Positions 43,701 through 57,481 of a stretch of DNA of 64,000 nt are shown piece after piece (positions within the stretch are counted from its first letter, which is position 1; the number at the start of each line of letters is the position of its first letter). Made by a program: the position numbers and the translations under genes. The stretch covers positions 917,836 to 981,835 of the forward strand of contig VUYV01000178.1 in the NCBI GenBank assembly GCA_008711295.1. Reading direction: 5' to 3'. The notes below the pieces were generated by a model, which was not told the origin of the DNA, did not search any database, and saw nothing but the letters and a program-made list of their open reading frames with translations. This stretch comes from Anarhynchus alexandrinus. Lineage: Eukaryota; Chordata; Aves; Charadriiformes; Charadriidae.

Positions 43701-46700
43701 GCTCGTACCGTATGACTCATGTCGTGTCCAAGAAATACAACTTTTCTAAGAAACTGAAAAGATTTACTGAGGAAATCAAGTCTATATGTCTGTATTATTA
43801 AAGAACTTACGTACCTTAATTTTATAGTGCTTCTCTCACTTCTATGTACAAAATACAGACATTTTAAAGAAGGTAGCAAAATACCTACTCTGCAGTGCAA
43901 AACCACTTATGACTCAATTTTTCCACACTTTGTACAATAGTTTAAAAAGTACTATTTTGGCAAATAATGGTCACCTTTATATTATTATCTTATTATGATC
44001 TGTCAGTGCACACTTGTATAAGTGGACAAAAACTCTCAGGAAATTCAGTGGAGAAAAGAGCTCAGCTGAAAGAAGAAATTGTCCATTTTCACTGGGGAAA
44101 GTATCCAGAAGTCTCCAAACCTGTTGGTTACTCTCAGCCAGGACAGCACCCACTGGTGACTGTGCCGGCTTTGGTAGTGTTTCCCGGCTGAGAGCGCACA
44201 CCGGAGAGCTCCCCTGTGCTTTCCAAGCCTCCTGCCTAGGCCTGGGGGGTTTCGGTGGACTTCATTACTATTGCCTGTCCCAAGTGCTACAAATTCCACA
44301 AGGACGCAAAAAATAATGAGCTTTAACAAATGAACTTCAACTTCTCGTTTTTTGACCAAATGGGCCATTCTCAGCACTCTGAAACTGTGAAGACTAGGAA
44401 TTATTTTTGGTGAAAGCTGATAAACCCCTCTGTTCACTTGGCTCGTGGGACTGGGGATTAAAAAACCCCAGAAACAAAATGATGAGTCTCAGTCCTCGTG
44501 AGAGCTGGCGACCCTGGCTGTTCTTCTGAAGTGGAAGTGTAATGAATCACATGGAACTAATTTTGCATAAATGAAGAAATACATGTAAATTAACAGATGT
44601 TCTGTGAGCCAATGGAGGCGAACGCTTCACTGAAGACCTCACAAACTTTGTTCTAGTAAGTAACTGCACAGAAGCTCAAAGAGATTGTGCCCTGAACCAG
44701 GAGCTTCTGCAATGAACAGTTTCCACAAAGCTGGAGTCAAATATTCTAAAAAGGTGGAATTGATGCTTTCCAAATGCACTCAATTTTTAGCAGTATTTTG
44801 TTTTGATCTTGTAAGGAACAGTTCTGTTTATGGAAACTTAGTGATCTTCTAAAAATGGGATGCATTCATTCACTATCTCAGATAAAATGTGCCATGTAGG
44901 CAGATAAATGTCTGGGATCTTTCTAAGAGAAAACAAACAAACAATTGTTTTGCCTTTTGAGAACTCTGTTTCTTTGTCATAGAGAGATTGAGCTCTGTGG
45001 ATCTTTTTAATTCCCATGAAGAATTTTGCAAATATTTGCAAGATGTCAAAAATAATTAGACCAAAGCAGTTTCACCATCTCTGGTATAAATAGCAGATAC
45101 ATTGTAGAGATCAAAGGACTTCAGTTTCTCTCTTGTAAATCTAAAAAAAAAAGTTTCTTTGAAGAAAAAATAGGAAACAATAGTAAAGAAAAAAGAATGC
45201 AATACATTCATCTGTGAGAGTAACTGATTCTATTGAAACTGTGTCAGAAATAGGTCTGGATTAAAGGCAGTTGATCTTAAAGAGAATGAAGTGCTGAGCT
45301 CCCGCAGCGTTACTGTGTGCAGGGAGAGTCGCTGGTTCTTTGCAAATATTTAGAATCACTCAAGATTTGTCCACTGATTCATTTGTTCAGGGTTAATATC
45401 ACACGATATTCGTTGAAATGATGCTTGCTGCTAGGAAATACTTCAACAGGAACAGAAATGATTAAAATTGCATTTCTTTCAAAAAATCTTCCTGTTAGGG
45501 TTACAAACTCACTATCTACCCGAAATGAAATTGCAAAAGGGGGAACCATCTGTTGTGCCCGTCCGCTGAGTTTGTACCTCCGACAGCACTTTGTGTCTGC
45601 CCTTCTCGTGCTTGTGCTGTAGGGGCAGCCGGAGTCTCGGTCTGTGCAGGCGCACGGCACAGCGTCACCCGCTACAACCCCTTTTTAAACAAAGAGCATC
45701 ACAGTGTTTGTTATTGTTCAGCTGGGCACATGCCATTAAAAAAGACAAAGAATGTCCAAGGGTAGATAAGGCATCTGAAATCCCTTTTATACTCCTGCTT
45801 TTACCTTTCCCGCTCACTATCTCCTCCCTGGACTACCAGTTTGCCATTGGATTCCATGTAATAAATACGGCTTCTCCTCACCAAGACACGGCTGCTACAC
45901 ACCCTGACAGTACATTAGCAGTCCTGTTTTCATAAATCAAGAAACTGAGTGAGACCACACAACGAAACAATTGAAAAACACAGAGTTTGCACCAAAAAAC
46001 CCCCAAAGGAAATGAACATGAAAGGAAAAAATATTAACATACTGTCTCTGTTAGGGCATATTGGCGACTGACATGTGTTGCATTCAGTGCACATCTGAAG
46101 GAAAAAGAAAACCCACATTTCTTTCTCTCCCTGGTCCATGTTCATATTTGTGGAAATCAAATGGGAGTAGTCCTCCGCTTAAAGTTAAGTGAGGTACAGA
46201 ACTAAAAGTTTGCAGGAACTAGACCTCAGGCTAGAAAGAAGCAGCACTGCATTCAAGTTCTCAGCCAGACAACTCTTGTGGAACAATCTTCACCACCAAA
46301 AACATCTTATTATAAGAATATTGAACTGCAGTGTCTTTCTGCCATCCCTCTCTGCCACTAACACTTTGATGCTCATGGTCAGCATTGTGTATTTTCTTTG
46401 TCTCCCATTTATGGACAATCTATTGCTGTTTTTAATGGAATGTAATCTCTCATGTTCTGAGTACTTTGAAGACGTAAAGTGCAATTTAATTGCTAAGTAT
46501 TACTACAAAATATAGAAGCTTCCACGCGCCTACAGCACAATATGCTAATTCAGACACCACCCATTTAAGCAACGTTAATCACACACACATATCTCTCAAC
46601 CACTCTTCAGTACATGGGTGGAGATATTGCAAATCTGTCAGGACAGTAATTTATTACTACACCTGCTCTATGTATTTTCTATTAACTCACCTATCACAGC

Positions 46701-49700
46701 AACCTTATCAAGACAGAACAGAATCAAAATATCCAGTACTTCACTTTTTATTATCAATAGCAAGCGAAGGACCCTTCAAAAGCTGTAGTTATTTGAGCAG
46801 CACGGGTGTAATGTTTCTGCTCTTAAAATACAAGAAACGATAGCAGAAGTGAAGGGCAGAAGAGCAATAGCAAATAAAAAACACATAGATCTCTAAAGCC
46901 TTAATAAAAGACACAAGAAAGACACTTCATTCTACAGGAGAGGTAACTGAGGCACAAGACGGTCTGCTGGTGGAGCTACATGACAAACCACCAGGACCTC
47001 AAGGCTCTAACTCATCTTCTACTCCTGAATGCTCTTACCCAAAACCTTCAAATACCTTCGATTGCCCTTCGACCGCCGTGCTGGCACGCACAACTGGGGT
47101 ATGAGGCTGTGTTTAACTCTCGCTAGAAAATACCCAACTCGCAATGAAGAGATGGGCGAAAATGGATGAGTAAAGGAATGGATGGTAAAAATCGCTGAAG
47201 GTACTCCAAAGCTCTACAAACGACGGCTCCACAGTCTGAGAAGTGCAATTGCAATGATACCTCAGTACAGACTCTACCAGTGCCACCCAAAGCCCCGTTA
47301 GCTCGGGATTCTGTTTCTCCCAGCGAGCAATGCCAGGCAGCCGCCCAACAGGGTCGGAACAAGGCAAGACAAAGACGCTTCCCCGGCATATTGTCGTAGC
47401 TTCCAACAAGTGACAGCCCCAGCCTTATTCCTCTGGCACACTCCGCTGGAATCGGAAAATGGACTGAAAAGTTCCTAGGGGTGGTGAATTGGTCTCACCC
47501 GGGTGCGATGGTGTCGCATTGGCTGCATTTCCTGAGGAACGCCTCACCGAACGCGCAACCCTAGTAATGTGGGGGAACAATCACTCCTCGGTGTTTACTC
47601 TCTAAGAAGGGGGGGAAAGGCGATGTTTAGGCAGAGACTGTGACAGAGTACCTGCTCAGATCTAGTATAACCATACATGTTATGTTCTACCTGTAATTTA
47701 AAGAAAAGAAATGTCAATGACATAACAGTATCTTAAGAACACGACAGGATTAAACAAAAGCAGGCGTATTGGCAACTGCGTGCAACTACTTAGCAACATT
47801 TACAAACGCTTATGGAGAATTCTCACTAGGTGCATGTACTCTCATTTCGAGGCCATTCATTTACCCACACCAGGTAACGCCTCGTGCCGCTCTGCTGAAT
47901 GCGAGTTTGGCTCAGGCATGACTGAGAAGCAGTGCAATAATTGTAATAACCACGACTCTCACTACTGCCCTTAGCTCTGCCATCTTAATTTATCTCTACT
48001 TGGTGAATTTTTAAATAGTCATGCAGACATCGATTTCCTATCTCGGCACACTATTAAAGCTATAACAGCTGGTGTTCCCTGTCCCCCATTTTCATCTTGT
48101 TTTTACCACCACTTCCCTTCTCCTCACATCCTACTACCGTTTAAGTGAAATCCCCTTTCCATTTATGAATGACGTTTAAATTTGAACGGAGGATGTGACC
48201 CCGCACCTACGGAGTCATTCCTACCTCCTGCGGCATAAACACTAAGCAGTGTGAGGTGCAGGTCAGCAGGTAGCTGCTACTGTCCAGAAGAAAAGGGAAA
48301 ATACTGTGACTGTGTCATAATTTGTACCACTTTTCTTTCTCCTGGGGAAAAAGTAAACTCTGTCAGTTCTTCAGCTCGTAAAGACTCCTGGGGTGTTCTG
48401 CCCCGTGGATGCGGAGGAAGATCAGAGGAGGTTTCTGTTAGAGGCAGTCTTGCACTAATGATGAGAAAATCTTCTGGAATTTCTTTCCTCTGTAATTTTC
48501 TTTTAAACAATCATGATTTTGTTTCATTTGAAAGTTTACATTATTTTTTAAAATTGTATGAAAATCGTTGATTCAAAAGCTTGCTTACCCATGTTCGCAG
48601 TGGAACGTAGGTAAACGAAGCAAGTGACTGACGGTTTGTTCTAAGCATTATTTTGCTAATTTCAGCATCTGACAAAAAATGTTTCTGCAAAATATGTTTT
48701 AGTTACAAGCAACCTTTCCCCCCCCGAATAAATTGACCAACTGTAATTACACTTTTTATACTAATGAGACACTTTTCTAGGCGCTCGTCCTGCTGGCACT
48801 ATTTTGCACGGACAGCCCGGGACCTGTGTCTCCCAGCGGAAGATCTGGATCCATTCTTCTTTTTGCTTATCCACCGTACCCCGGGCCTGTGATGATGGAT
48901 CGATTATTAAAACGATCCAGTTGAAAACTACAAACATTTGCCCATCGTAGTTTCTGTGCAGTCAGGCATTACTGTACAGAAACACATGGCAGGACATTTG
49001 AAAAAATATGTTGTTGTTTTTAAATAACTGCCGTGACTTTCTTTTAGTTAAAATCATAAGAAACTGCGTTGATGAGCAGATGCTTTATTAAGCACTTACC
49101 AACCACCTGTAGCTGGGTAGGTTTCAGAAAAAAATCACTAGAGGTTTAGCAATTGCTTTTTGAAGTCACTTTAAATTAATAACTAACAGCTTGGCTTTTT
49201 TCTTTTTTTTTTTTTTCCTTCACTGATTTCTAATCTCTTGTCACCGAGCTGTGTATGTGTCTTTGTTTTTTCTGAACAGCTGAACTCCCTATTCCAACCA
49301 AAATGTTTCCAGGTACTTGTTTGAGAATTTGGGGCGACAACAACCTCATCTTCTCCGAGTAACGGTGAGGCACAGCCGTGTGCCCCCGGAGCACACAAGA
49401 TAAAATAAACTGCTCGGAGGTTACACCCCCAAGAAAACTGCTTGTTACTCGTATAGATCAGTCTCAAGTGCCCTTCCTGACTAAAGGCGTTGACTGGTGC
49501 CGGGCTTTATATGCAGGTGTCCTCTCTAGAGTTTGTCTCCAGTGCTAAACCAACTGCAGTGATAACGCAGCTGTAGCTCCTTGTTTGGTTCCCGTCTGAA
49601 CACAACACGCCTAAGCCTGTTCTCAACTTGCACTGATTGACCTCGGACAGGTTATGAACCACAGCCTCAAGAAGCACAACTTCTCGGCCGCTTGCACAAG

Positions 49701-52700
49701 CGTCAAGCGGAGCAGAGCGGCGCAGGGCAGCCGCTCCCCCGTGCCTTTGCACGGTCCCGTTTGAGGACGCAGAGACCGCCCAAACACACCGAACAGGGAA
49801 GCAGAAGAGCGCAGCAGAAGGAACAGCCTCACCCACCCCTGACACCTCGGAACAGAAGTAGAAGCTCTGAGCTTTATATTCCAGATCACGTAATATTTTA
49901 TCATACATTACATGGAAGGCACTGTTTTATAAATTCAAAGATAATGCTTTTAAAAAGAGGCTACAAAATTCTAACCTCTTTCCATTGTGACATAGAATAT
50001 CTAGGGTCTTTATTTGTACTAATTAAAAACAAAACGTAGTCCAGAACATGCTTCTCAAGACTTTCCCGATACAGTATTTCTCAAGAAGTACGACAGAAAC
50101 CTGTATCTGCTGAATATGATAAAAATTATTAATAGAACAAACAAGAGACAACACAAAGATGCACTGGAAGGGGACACTGGATTTTTGGCCCCTGGCAGCA
50201 AGAGGATGACTCCCTGTGGAGTGACGGGCACCAATCTGCTCGGTGGCAACTGCGGTCAGCACTTTATCCCCTGTGCTGACCTGCCCTGAGGGATTACAAC
50301 CCTCTTCCTCAGCATAAGTACTGAAGATATTCTTCCCGCACCATCCATTAACTTGTAATCTTTTTTTTCTTTTGCCCTTTGAGCTTGTTGTTTTGTAACA
50401 AACCCCCATACCATTAGCAACCTCCTTTTTTTTTCTTTTTTTACCCCATTTGGTAAGTCAGCTAGTAACAGCATTCTTTGGTACTCTTCACGGATGTGCT
50501 GTTTCTGGAGCTTGTCCTGCCCTGTATGGTTATGACAGTCCTGAATCCTATACTTCTCACCGACACTGCAGGGAATTTCCAGCCAAGACTTGTAAATCCT
50601 GACTGGGTGAGGGAAGATGGTGCTCTGTTAAAGCAGCAGTCTCTACAAGATTATGTTTCCATAGTGACATTACCGGTGTACTCTATTAAACCCTTTAAAG
50701 GTGTCCTTCAGCTACTTGGGTGAGCAAAGAGAAAACTGGGTGTGTGTCATGGTCACAATCTGTTCAGACTGGGGACATTCAGCTCTGCTGAGTACATCTG
50801 TGATACAATCTGAGAGCTTTAATCAGAACTCCTAAAGAGGTGACTGTGTAAATATTATGCAGTGTCAAACTAACCACGGAGTCAGATATGAGCTCACACC
50901 GTGGTGTTTGATCCTCCAGGGCACACTGCCCTTCCAGGATGATTTCATATCCTATAAAGGATCTTCGGTGTGAAAACAAGCTCCTTGGCTTCTCTCCAGT
51001 CCTCCCTTACGTACTACACTTGCTGTAGAACAACTGTAATTTAGCCAAGTCTTTGTAGACTTTAAATGTCTTCAGAAACCATCTTGATTTTTGGCAATGA
51101 GAGAAAAAAACTGACATTGTTTAACCATCTACCGATCGCAGCATTTGGAGTTGGCTTTAGTTCCCACTCTTCATTCAGTCAATAACTGAGCTGAGGCGAC
51201 GCAAAATATAATTGTCTCTGCTTTGTTCGAATTGCTAGCGCAGGACTCGTCTGCGTGCAATGGTCTCTAGCAGCACGTGATTAACTCACAATGGCTTTAC
51301 AGTTATCCTGTCACCATGGCACACTTCAAACGTACATCACGGCAAAGGGGGATGGTACGGAACTCGTCAGCAGGAGAACAAGACGGAATAAAGTATGCAC
51401 TGCAATTAATACAGTTCACCTAATTGTTAGGGCTTATCACTAAAATTTCTAAAGATAGGGATAGTAATGACACAAATAATTAAACTATGCTATCTGCAAT
51501 ATCTTCCACCTACAAGTATCATTCACTGTAGAATTAATTAATTAATTAAACCTCACATGAACCTCAGTGAAAGAAGGGAAAAGTGTTCAAGAGCTTTACC
51601 GAAACGCAGGGAGCTGACGTGGTTGACAGGATCGTCTGAGCGCTCGGTGGCAAACGTGAGAGCAGAAGCCAGAAGCCGTGGCCCCCAGCCCGACCGACCG
51701 CTCCGATGAGCGAAGGCCATTTTGTTCTACACGGAGTATTCCTTTTTTAAGGATCCTCAGTATCACACTGCTGAGTATTGACGAAGAGATGAAATGCCAA
51801 AGCAGGTACGTCTATTTGTTGGCAGTGTAGTTTATTGCTGAGGTTGAAGGATCATTGTGTTGAGTGAGCCTTGCAGCTCTTCAGGGAAACGGAGCTCTTT
51901 TCCCATTTCCATCACAGATCATGGGAGAATATTCTAAATAACCCAGTGCCTCCACAGGAGTAATCAAAATCCTATCACGGGTTTGTATAAGCAATGTCCT
52001 CTGAATACTGCTAACGCTGGGTGAAGTCTCACTAGTAATTAATACATCAGAAGTTTCTATTAAAAAAAAAACCACAACAGCTTCCTAATTTGATTGTTTT
52101 AAAGTAACATTTAGTGATATCTCTATTTGCTGTCCTCCCATGAATAGTTACCATATGTTGGAGTTAATAGAAACATTGCATCATCTTTTATGAGTGCATC
52201 AACTTATCTGCAATTAAGTTTAGATTGTCTAATAAAATTCTGTGACATTTTAGCCTACAGTTTATTTCCCAGTGAAAGGCTCCTCTGAATGTTATTGCCG
52301 TAAGAACTCATGTAATGACTAAAGATAAACCATTTTACTTCGGGCTGGACAGATGAATATGTCAGCAGAAAACAAACCAGGTAATAGAGGAACACAGAGT
52401 CATTGGGGCGACGGAGAGGAGGAACCCTCTGAACGAGCCTCAGCCAGACCTGTGCAGGCCAAGAGGCTCCAGAATTGTTGAAGATAAAGGAGAGCAATCT
52501 ATGGGGTCGGCAGTTGTGGCTCGGTGTTACTGCCAGGCTCTGGGGAAGAGCTTACTGCAGATGAGAGGCAAAGATAATGAAGGACAAAGAATTTGCTGAA
52601 GAAAGACTCAGAAGTATACACATAGTGTTTTCTTTCCCCAAACAGAGCACTTGATGGGAATGGATAAATTCAGTGTTCCAGTCGATCCCTGGCCTTGTTG

Positions 52701-54479
52701 AAAGCATTCCCAAAATTGCTAATTAATGCCTGCGTGGGCAAAATTGTATTTCTGGGTATGGATATCAACCATGGCAAGGCTCCTAATTTTCCCCAGGATA
52801 TTTCGACTCTGAAAGCAGAGACTGCTGTAACAGACCATTCCTCAGCACTGTTCACTCTCCAGTTTAAAAATTCTCCCCCTTTGCTGTAAAATTTACATCA
52901 GTCTACCTTTTCCTGAATGCCACACATTATTTATCTAATTTAAACCCCTTGTCTTCAAAAAGAAAAGGATAAGAGAGGAGGAACCCGGCGTTCTGGAAAG
53001 GTTGATAGACAAGGATGGATTGCAGCCAAAACCTGATTGAAGAAAATCTGTCAATTCTCCATTTAAAACTAAAAGCAACTTTCCAGCTGAGGATTCGTCT
53101 TCAAACATGAGCCTAGTTCTTCAATGAAAAAGAGAGCAAAACGCACTTTAAAGAACCGTCCTAAGAGACTTTCAAACACTTTGAATTTGTCACACCCACC
53201 CAGATTAACAAATGTTGTGGATGAACCTTTTGTTATAAGATAGAACGTATGCAAAATCCTCCATGATTTGGGGTTTTTGAAAGTCTCTCTGAAACTGGTT
53301 ATGAAGCCAGTTCATACATAAAATATTCTGGTCCCCACACAGCGGCATTTTCATTTTCACTTTAGGCAACAACATGCAATACTAACTTGGGGGGAAGAAA
53401 AAAAAAGGACAACCCGCTACAAACCGTTTAGGATCAGTTTTGCTGTGGTGTGGTCACCTAGATCTCAACTGAAGGGAAAAACGAATTTCAACGCCATGTT
53501 GGAAGTCTGCAGGCAAAAAGCACGTGCGGGTATGCGTGTGACCCTTCAAGCCATGTCACTGTGTGTTCATTGCTGCTTTGGCTCCAGAAATTGAAATGGC
53601 CGTGACAGGGGTTATCTTTCTTTGAAGCAGCAGAATGGACTCCCATGACCCTCTCAGGTCACTTCATGTCGTACTTTTGTCAGAATCCTCTCCATTTCCC
53701 TGTTTTCAAGCACAGCTACAGCAAAGCGCGCATTGTTTTGTGTGTAGACCTTGAGCTTCCCTGCTTGAAATACATTATTTCAGAGTGACAGTTTTTCCAC
53801 CGAATGCAGAGCTATGTACGGGCTGCGGCGGGTACCTCGAGAGAGCCGCACAGAGGCGAAGGTTTCCCTGGCGAGAAAAGTGGCGATTTAATGTTAGTAA
53901 CTGACTTAGAACATAAATGCTGAATATACAGTTGTGTGAATTATGAACATACTTTAAAGATGCAAACTGTATTAGCATTTATCTTGTCCCTTTGTATGAT
54001 TTCACTGTAGTGTCACGACATATATGGCAGTTCCCAGAAGCCGCTCACGTCAGTGCCACCACTGCCTGACTGCTTTTACAAACACATGTAAATCCTACGC
54101 CATGGAAGAGAGTAAAGTGCCTCCAAGTTCATTAGAATAAGAGGAGTTAGAGGAAACAAAACAGCACAATAAAGCCAAAGCACCTTCCAGGGTTTTGTGA
54201 GACTGTTTTTCTACCATACCATTTCTGATAGTTTTATGATTGGGAGTGTAGACGCCTCTTGAGACACTTCTCCACAGATTATTTTAAACTTCAAAAAGAT
54301 GGACAAAAAATGGCTGGCATTAAACTTTCCCAGTTCTCTCTCTCTGCTTTTCCATAGCATGGCACGCAGAAAGCTTCCCTGAAGACGGCTCATTGATGCC
54401 TCCCTGTGCCTTCAGGAATGAAACCACCAAAACAAATTTGGAGGAAAGTTACATTCCCGTGTAGTCTTTAAATGGAAAG
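40761..54479. other. Gene-poor intergenic DNA
   Basis: No coding exon, tRNA, rRNA or recognisable retroposon is seen over this long interval. Small features: CpG-rich patches at about 41500-41720, 42340-42400 and 49670-49780, a poly-T run at about 49199-49216, and an ATTA tetranucleotide run at about 51534-51550. It may host long non-coding RNA exons, which cannot be recognised from sequence alone. Confidence 0.4.
51534..51550. repeat. AATT tetranucleotide run
   Basis: Four to five tandem copies of TTAA/AATT. A short microsatellite. Confidence 0.8.
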
Positions 54480-54870
54480 TGGATGTAATTTCAAAATATC
54501 TCTTGCTTGAATGAAATGATGTATTATTATGCATTATGTAGGTAATTTGGTATATTTACTTTAATAAGGCATAATAGGGGTTAGAATCAGATATGCACTT
54601 TAATAATATTTGTTAACAAAAATGTTTACAAGGTGTAGCCATTTAGAGGGAAGATATATTAGCCACTAAATTAACAGACAGTCCCTTCCCTTTGCTTTAT
54701 TCAATACAAGATGACAAAGAGAGCCTTCGTTTAGTTCTTTATCTGAAATACTCTGTTATTCAACTTGGAATAATGTATCCAAATGATTTTTACACACAAT
54801 GAGCTGCATAAGCCTATCACTAATATTTAAAAGTGATGGATGTAAACGACCCATCCATATTTCATCCTCC
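54480..54870. promoter_or_regulatory. Candidate conserved non-coding element
   Basis: AT-rich unique sequence with dense TAAT cores, ATTATGCATTATG, a perfect 12-base palindrome TTTGTTAACAAA at 54609-54620, and a forkhead-like TGTTTACA just after it. The combination suggests an enhancer, but only a cross-species alignment can show it. Confidence 0.3.
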
Positions 54871-55829
54871 TGCAATATTTATTCAGCAGAAAAGAGATGT
54901 GGGGTAGGAAATGAACTTTACAAAGTAATTACTTTTGATCTTGACAAAATCTATTCAAAGGCCTTCAGGTAAACATCAGCTTGATGGGTGCTCCGTGGTT
55001 TGCAAGAGTTGTGTGTCACGCTGAACGGAATTGGGATGTACGTTAAAACTAACAGCTGGTCCAGGGAATCACAGAGAAAACAACGCGAACCACTCGTAAT
55101 CTGGCCGCGGGAAAATCAGCAGCAGTTGCTTTCTATTTGCTTTTATTTCTGTGAAAGTAAAGAGAATGACTTAAAACAATAGGAAAAAATACATCAATTC
55201 TGCTTCTAAATGCAACTAATGGTAGAATTAAAAAGGCGATCCACGGCAGGGCTGGACTGCACAGCACTGCCGTTACCACATCGAACACACGCCTGCATTT
55301 GGCCCCATGGTCTTCAAAAGAGCTATTTATGTGCTTGTACGTAACAGATGTTCAAATATTTTGAAAGATGACTTGGAGAAGTCCTCTAGAGTTCTGGATA
55401 GAATAGTTTTATAAACAGTCAGCAAACAATATTGCTTTTAATATCTCCCGAGCCTCTTCCCAAAACAAAACAAAATGCTGTTGCTGTTCAGAATATGATC
55501 AGTTCTCAGACTTTTTGGGCTGAGAAGAGTCCTTTTTTACCACTAGTCTTATTAATATTTCCATTAATTTCCATAGCTCTGCCTGCTCGGGTGAATACCT
55601 GGTCTTGTCTCAGGAAGTTTGCAGAACTTGCCAGCTGGATATGGCTATTAGAAAATCATGGATTTTATGTAATAGCTTCAGCAGAACTCAATTTTTGCAA
55701 AGATAAATGATAAATCTACATTGGAGTGACAGTTTGCACCCTCAGAAAAAAATCTTCATTTTACAAGAGAAACCAAAATACCATAAATATTACTTTTTCA
55801 TAAGGCCACAGAGTGTATTCCTTTTCATC
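54871..55829. other. Intergenic DNA, no feature seen
   Basis: Nothing recognisable; the composition is AT-rich and non-repetitive. Confidence 0.35.
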
Positions 55830-56290
55830 CGTCGCTCCCTGGCCGCTCTGGCACTGGAATTCTGCACGAGCACTGCTCGGAGGGGGATATGCAGATCATG
55901 GGGGTTATGCGCAGCGGACTCGAACTCCGAAAACGCATCCCGTGTGGTTCCACTGCGGCTGTGTCGCAGCGTTCTCGGGGCACGTACAGAAGATCTCGCA
56001 GCCAAAGGAGAGCAAAACCAATCCGTGTGCTGGGCTCTCTCGAGGAAAAGACAAGCGTGCTGCGGGAAGCATTCCGGTGATTTTCAGGTAGGAATGTGCC
56101 TGTCCAATTTCGGAAGCAGGCGCTACGAAGGAGACCTCGCTGCAGGTGCTCTTCCAGGCAGACCGAGAGGAAAGCCAGGCCACCGCAGCAGTCCCCCGCT
56201 GCCGGCACGCAGAGCTGCCGCCCCCCGGCGCCCGGCCACGCGCTCGGGCTCTTCTCCTGACCGCGTCCTCACGTTAACCCGATTCACTCA
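55830..56290. other. Orphan CpG-rich cluster
   Basis: CpG density rises sharply between AT-rich flanks. Several overlapping open frames occur on both strands, including one of 247 codons on the + strand (55707-56450) whose start lies outside the cluster. None has a domain I recognise. It could be a promoter of an unannotated transcript. Confidence 0.45.
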
Positions 56291-57265
56291 CCCGACAGAA
56301 AACTACACTTCTTCTTTTTTTTCTTTTAGACTGATGTTCTGGATTAACTCAGAGAACTTGATTGGCCAAAGGGGCAGACAGGCATCACAGCCGATGGAAA
56401 GGCAGCGCTGCTGCAGTATGGGATTGGGAACAAAAATCTGTGATTACTGAGGTTTCTGCTTCTCTTGGCAGCGAGTTTTGGGGGTTCAGTCCTTGCTGTG
56501 AAGTCTCACCCTCAGCGCCATCACCACTAAAGACTTATTAGTACTTCTATTAGAAAGGCATTATCTTGGAAAAGATGAGGCGCTATATCCGTCCTACAAA
56601 GAGGCGATGACATCGCTACGGGACACCGGCTTTCCCAAGGAAAGCACACGTGTGACACTGCTGCACACTACCAAACACCGCAACGATCCACGGGAAGTTG
56701 GCTGCCTTCTACATTCCTTTATATAGAGAGGCTGAAAAGCCCATTTGGATCACCCAGAATGAAAGGCATTCTGGAAATGTAAGTGATTATAAATGGGCGC
56801 TGCTGAATTTGAATAAAATTTACAGTGAACAACAACAGACTTCACATCTCTCTCACACACGCAAGCACATACACATGCAAAGAAAACTGAGCATAATGGA
56901 GCATCCTAAGGGGAATAATTAGTGTCAAATAGGACCACGAGAAGTTGAAAGCTCCAAATTACAGTAAGCAACACTGGAAAGTTAGTAGGAAATGTTTTAT
57001 ACGCGGATTTTCCTTATTATACTTTAAGCACATAAAAAAGTAAAGTAAATTTTGTTGCAGCAGTATACTTGTATGGTAGTTGTTTTACTACTCTAATGAT
57101 TTTATTTTCTCATTTCTTCATAGATAAGCAGCAATAAAGAAAAATTGGTCAATAAAACATTACTCCTTCATTTTTTGCATATGTTGCCTACTCTAGGTTA
57201 CATTCTCAGTGTTCCTAAATAAAAACCTTCTAATTTAATGATCTCTGTTATTGGTTGTTATGTGA
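56291..57265. other. Intergenic DNA, no feature seen
   Basis: AT-rich non-coding sequence. A pyrimidine run followed by CATAG occurs at about 57107-57122. It could serve as an acceptor, but no exon after it is convincing. Confidence 0.35.
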
Positions 57266-57481
57266 GGAAACAGAGCTGAGAATTTGAGAACGAAGAGTCT
57301 TCCAGATGGAGCTTACACATTAACATTTAATATTTATGACATGGAAAGGCCACCATACAAAACTTTACTCCAGCTGAATGAAAAGGAGATTCAGAAATTA
57401 GGACTCGCCGATGCTCAGTTCCTGCTGTGGATGCTGCAGTCTGGGAAGGGAAAAGTAAAGTTTGGGTTTCAAGGAAACTGA
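57266..57481 (+). other. Unidentified protein-like reading frame, terminal-exon-like or relic
   Basis: An open frame of about 71 codons ends in TGA at 57479-57481. It reads SLPDGAYTLTFNIYDMERPP, then LLQLNEKEIQKLGLADAQFL, then WMLQSGKGKVKFGFQG. The residue mix is that of a folded protein (alternating hydrophobics, Trp, balanced charge), unlike the chance frames nearby. It has no ATG near its 5' side (the first possible start is TTG), so it would need an upstream exon. Possible acceptors end at 57266 or 57273, with weak pyrimidine tracts. I do not recognise the protein. It may be a last exon, a fragment of a decayed gene or a retrocopy piece. Confidence 0.3.

Noticed and set aside
55707..56450. 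247-codon + strand frame
   Set aside because: It spans AT-rich then CpG-rich DNA with a change of character midway, no domain and competing frames on both strands; kept only as a CpG cluster.
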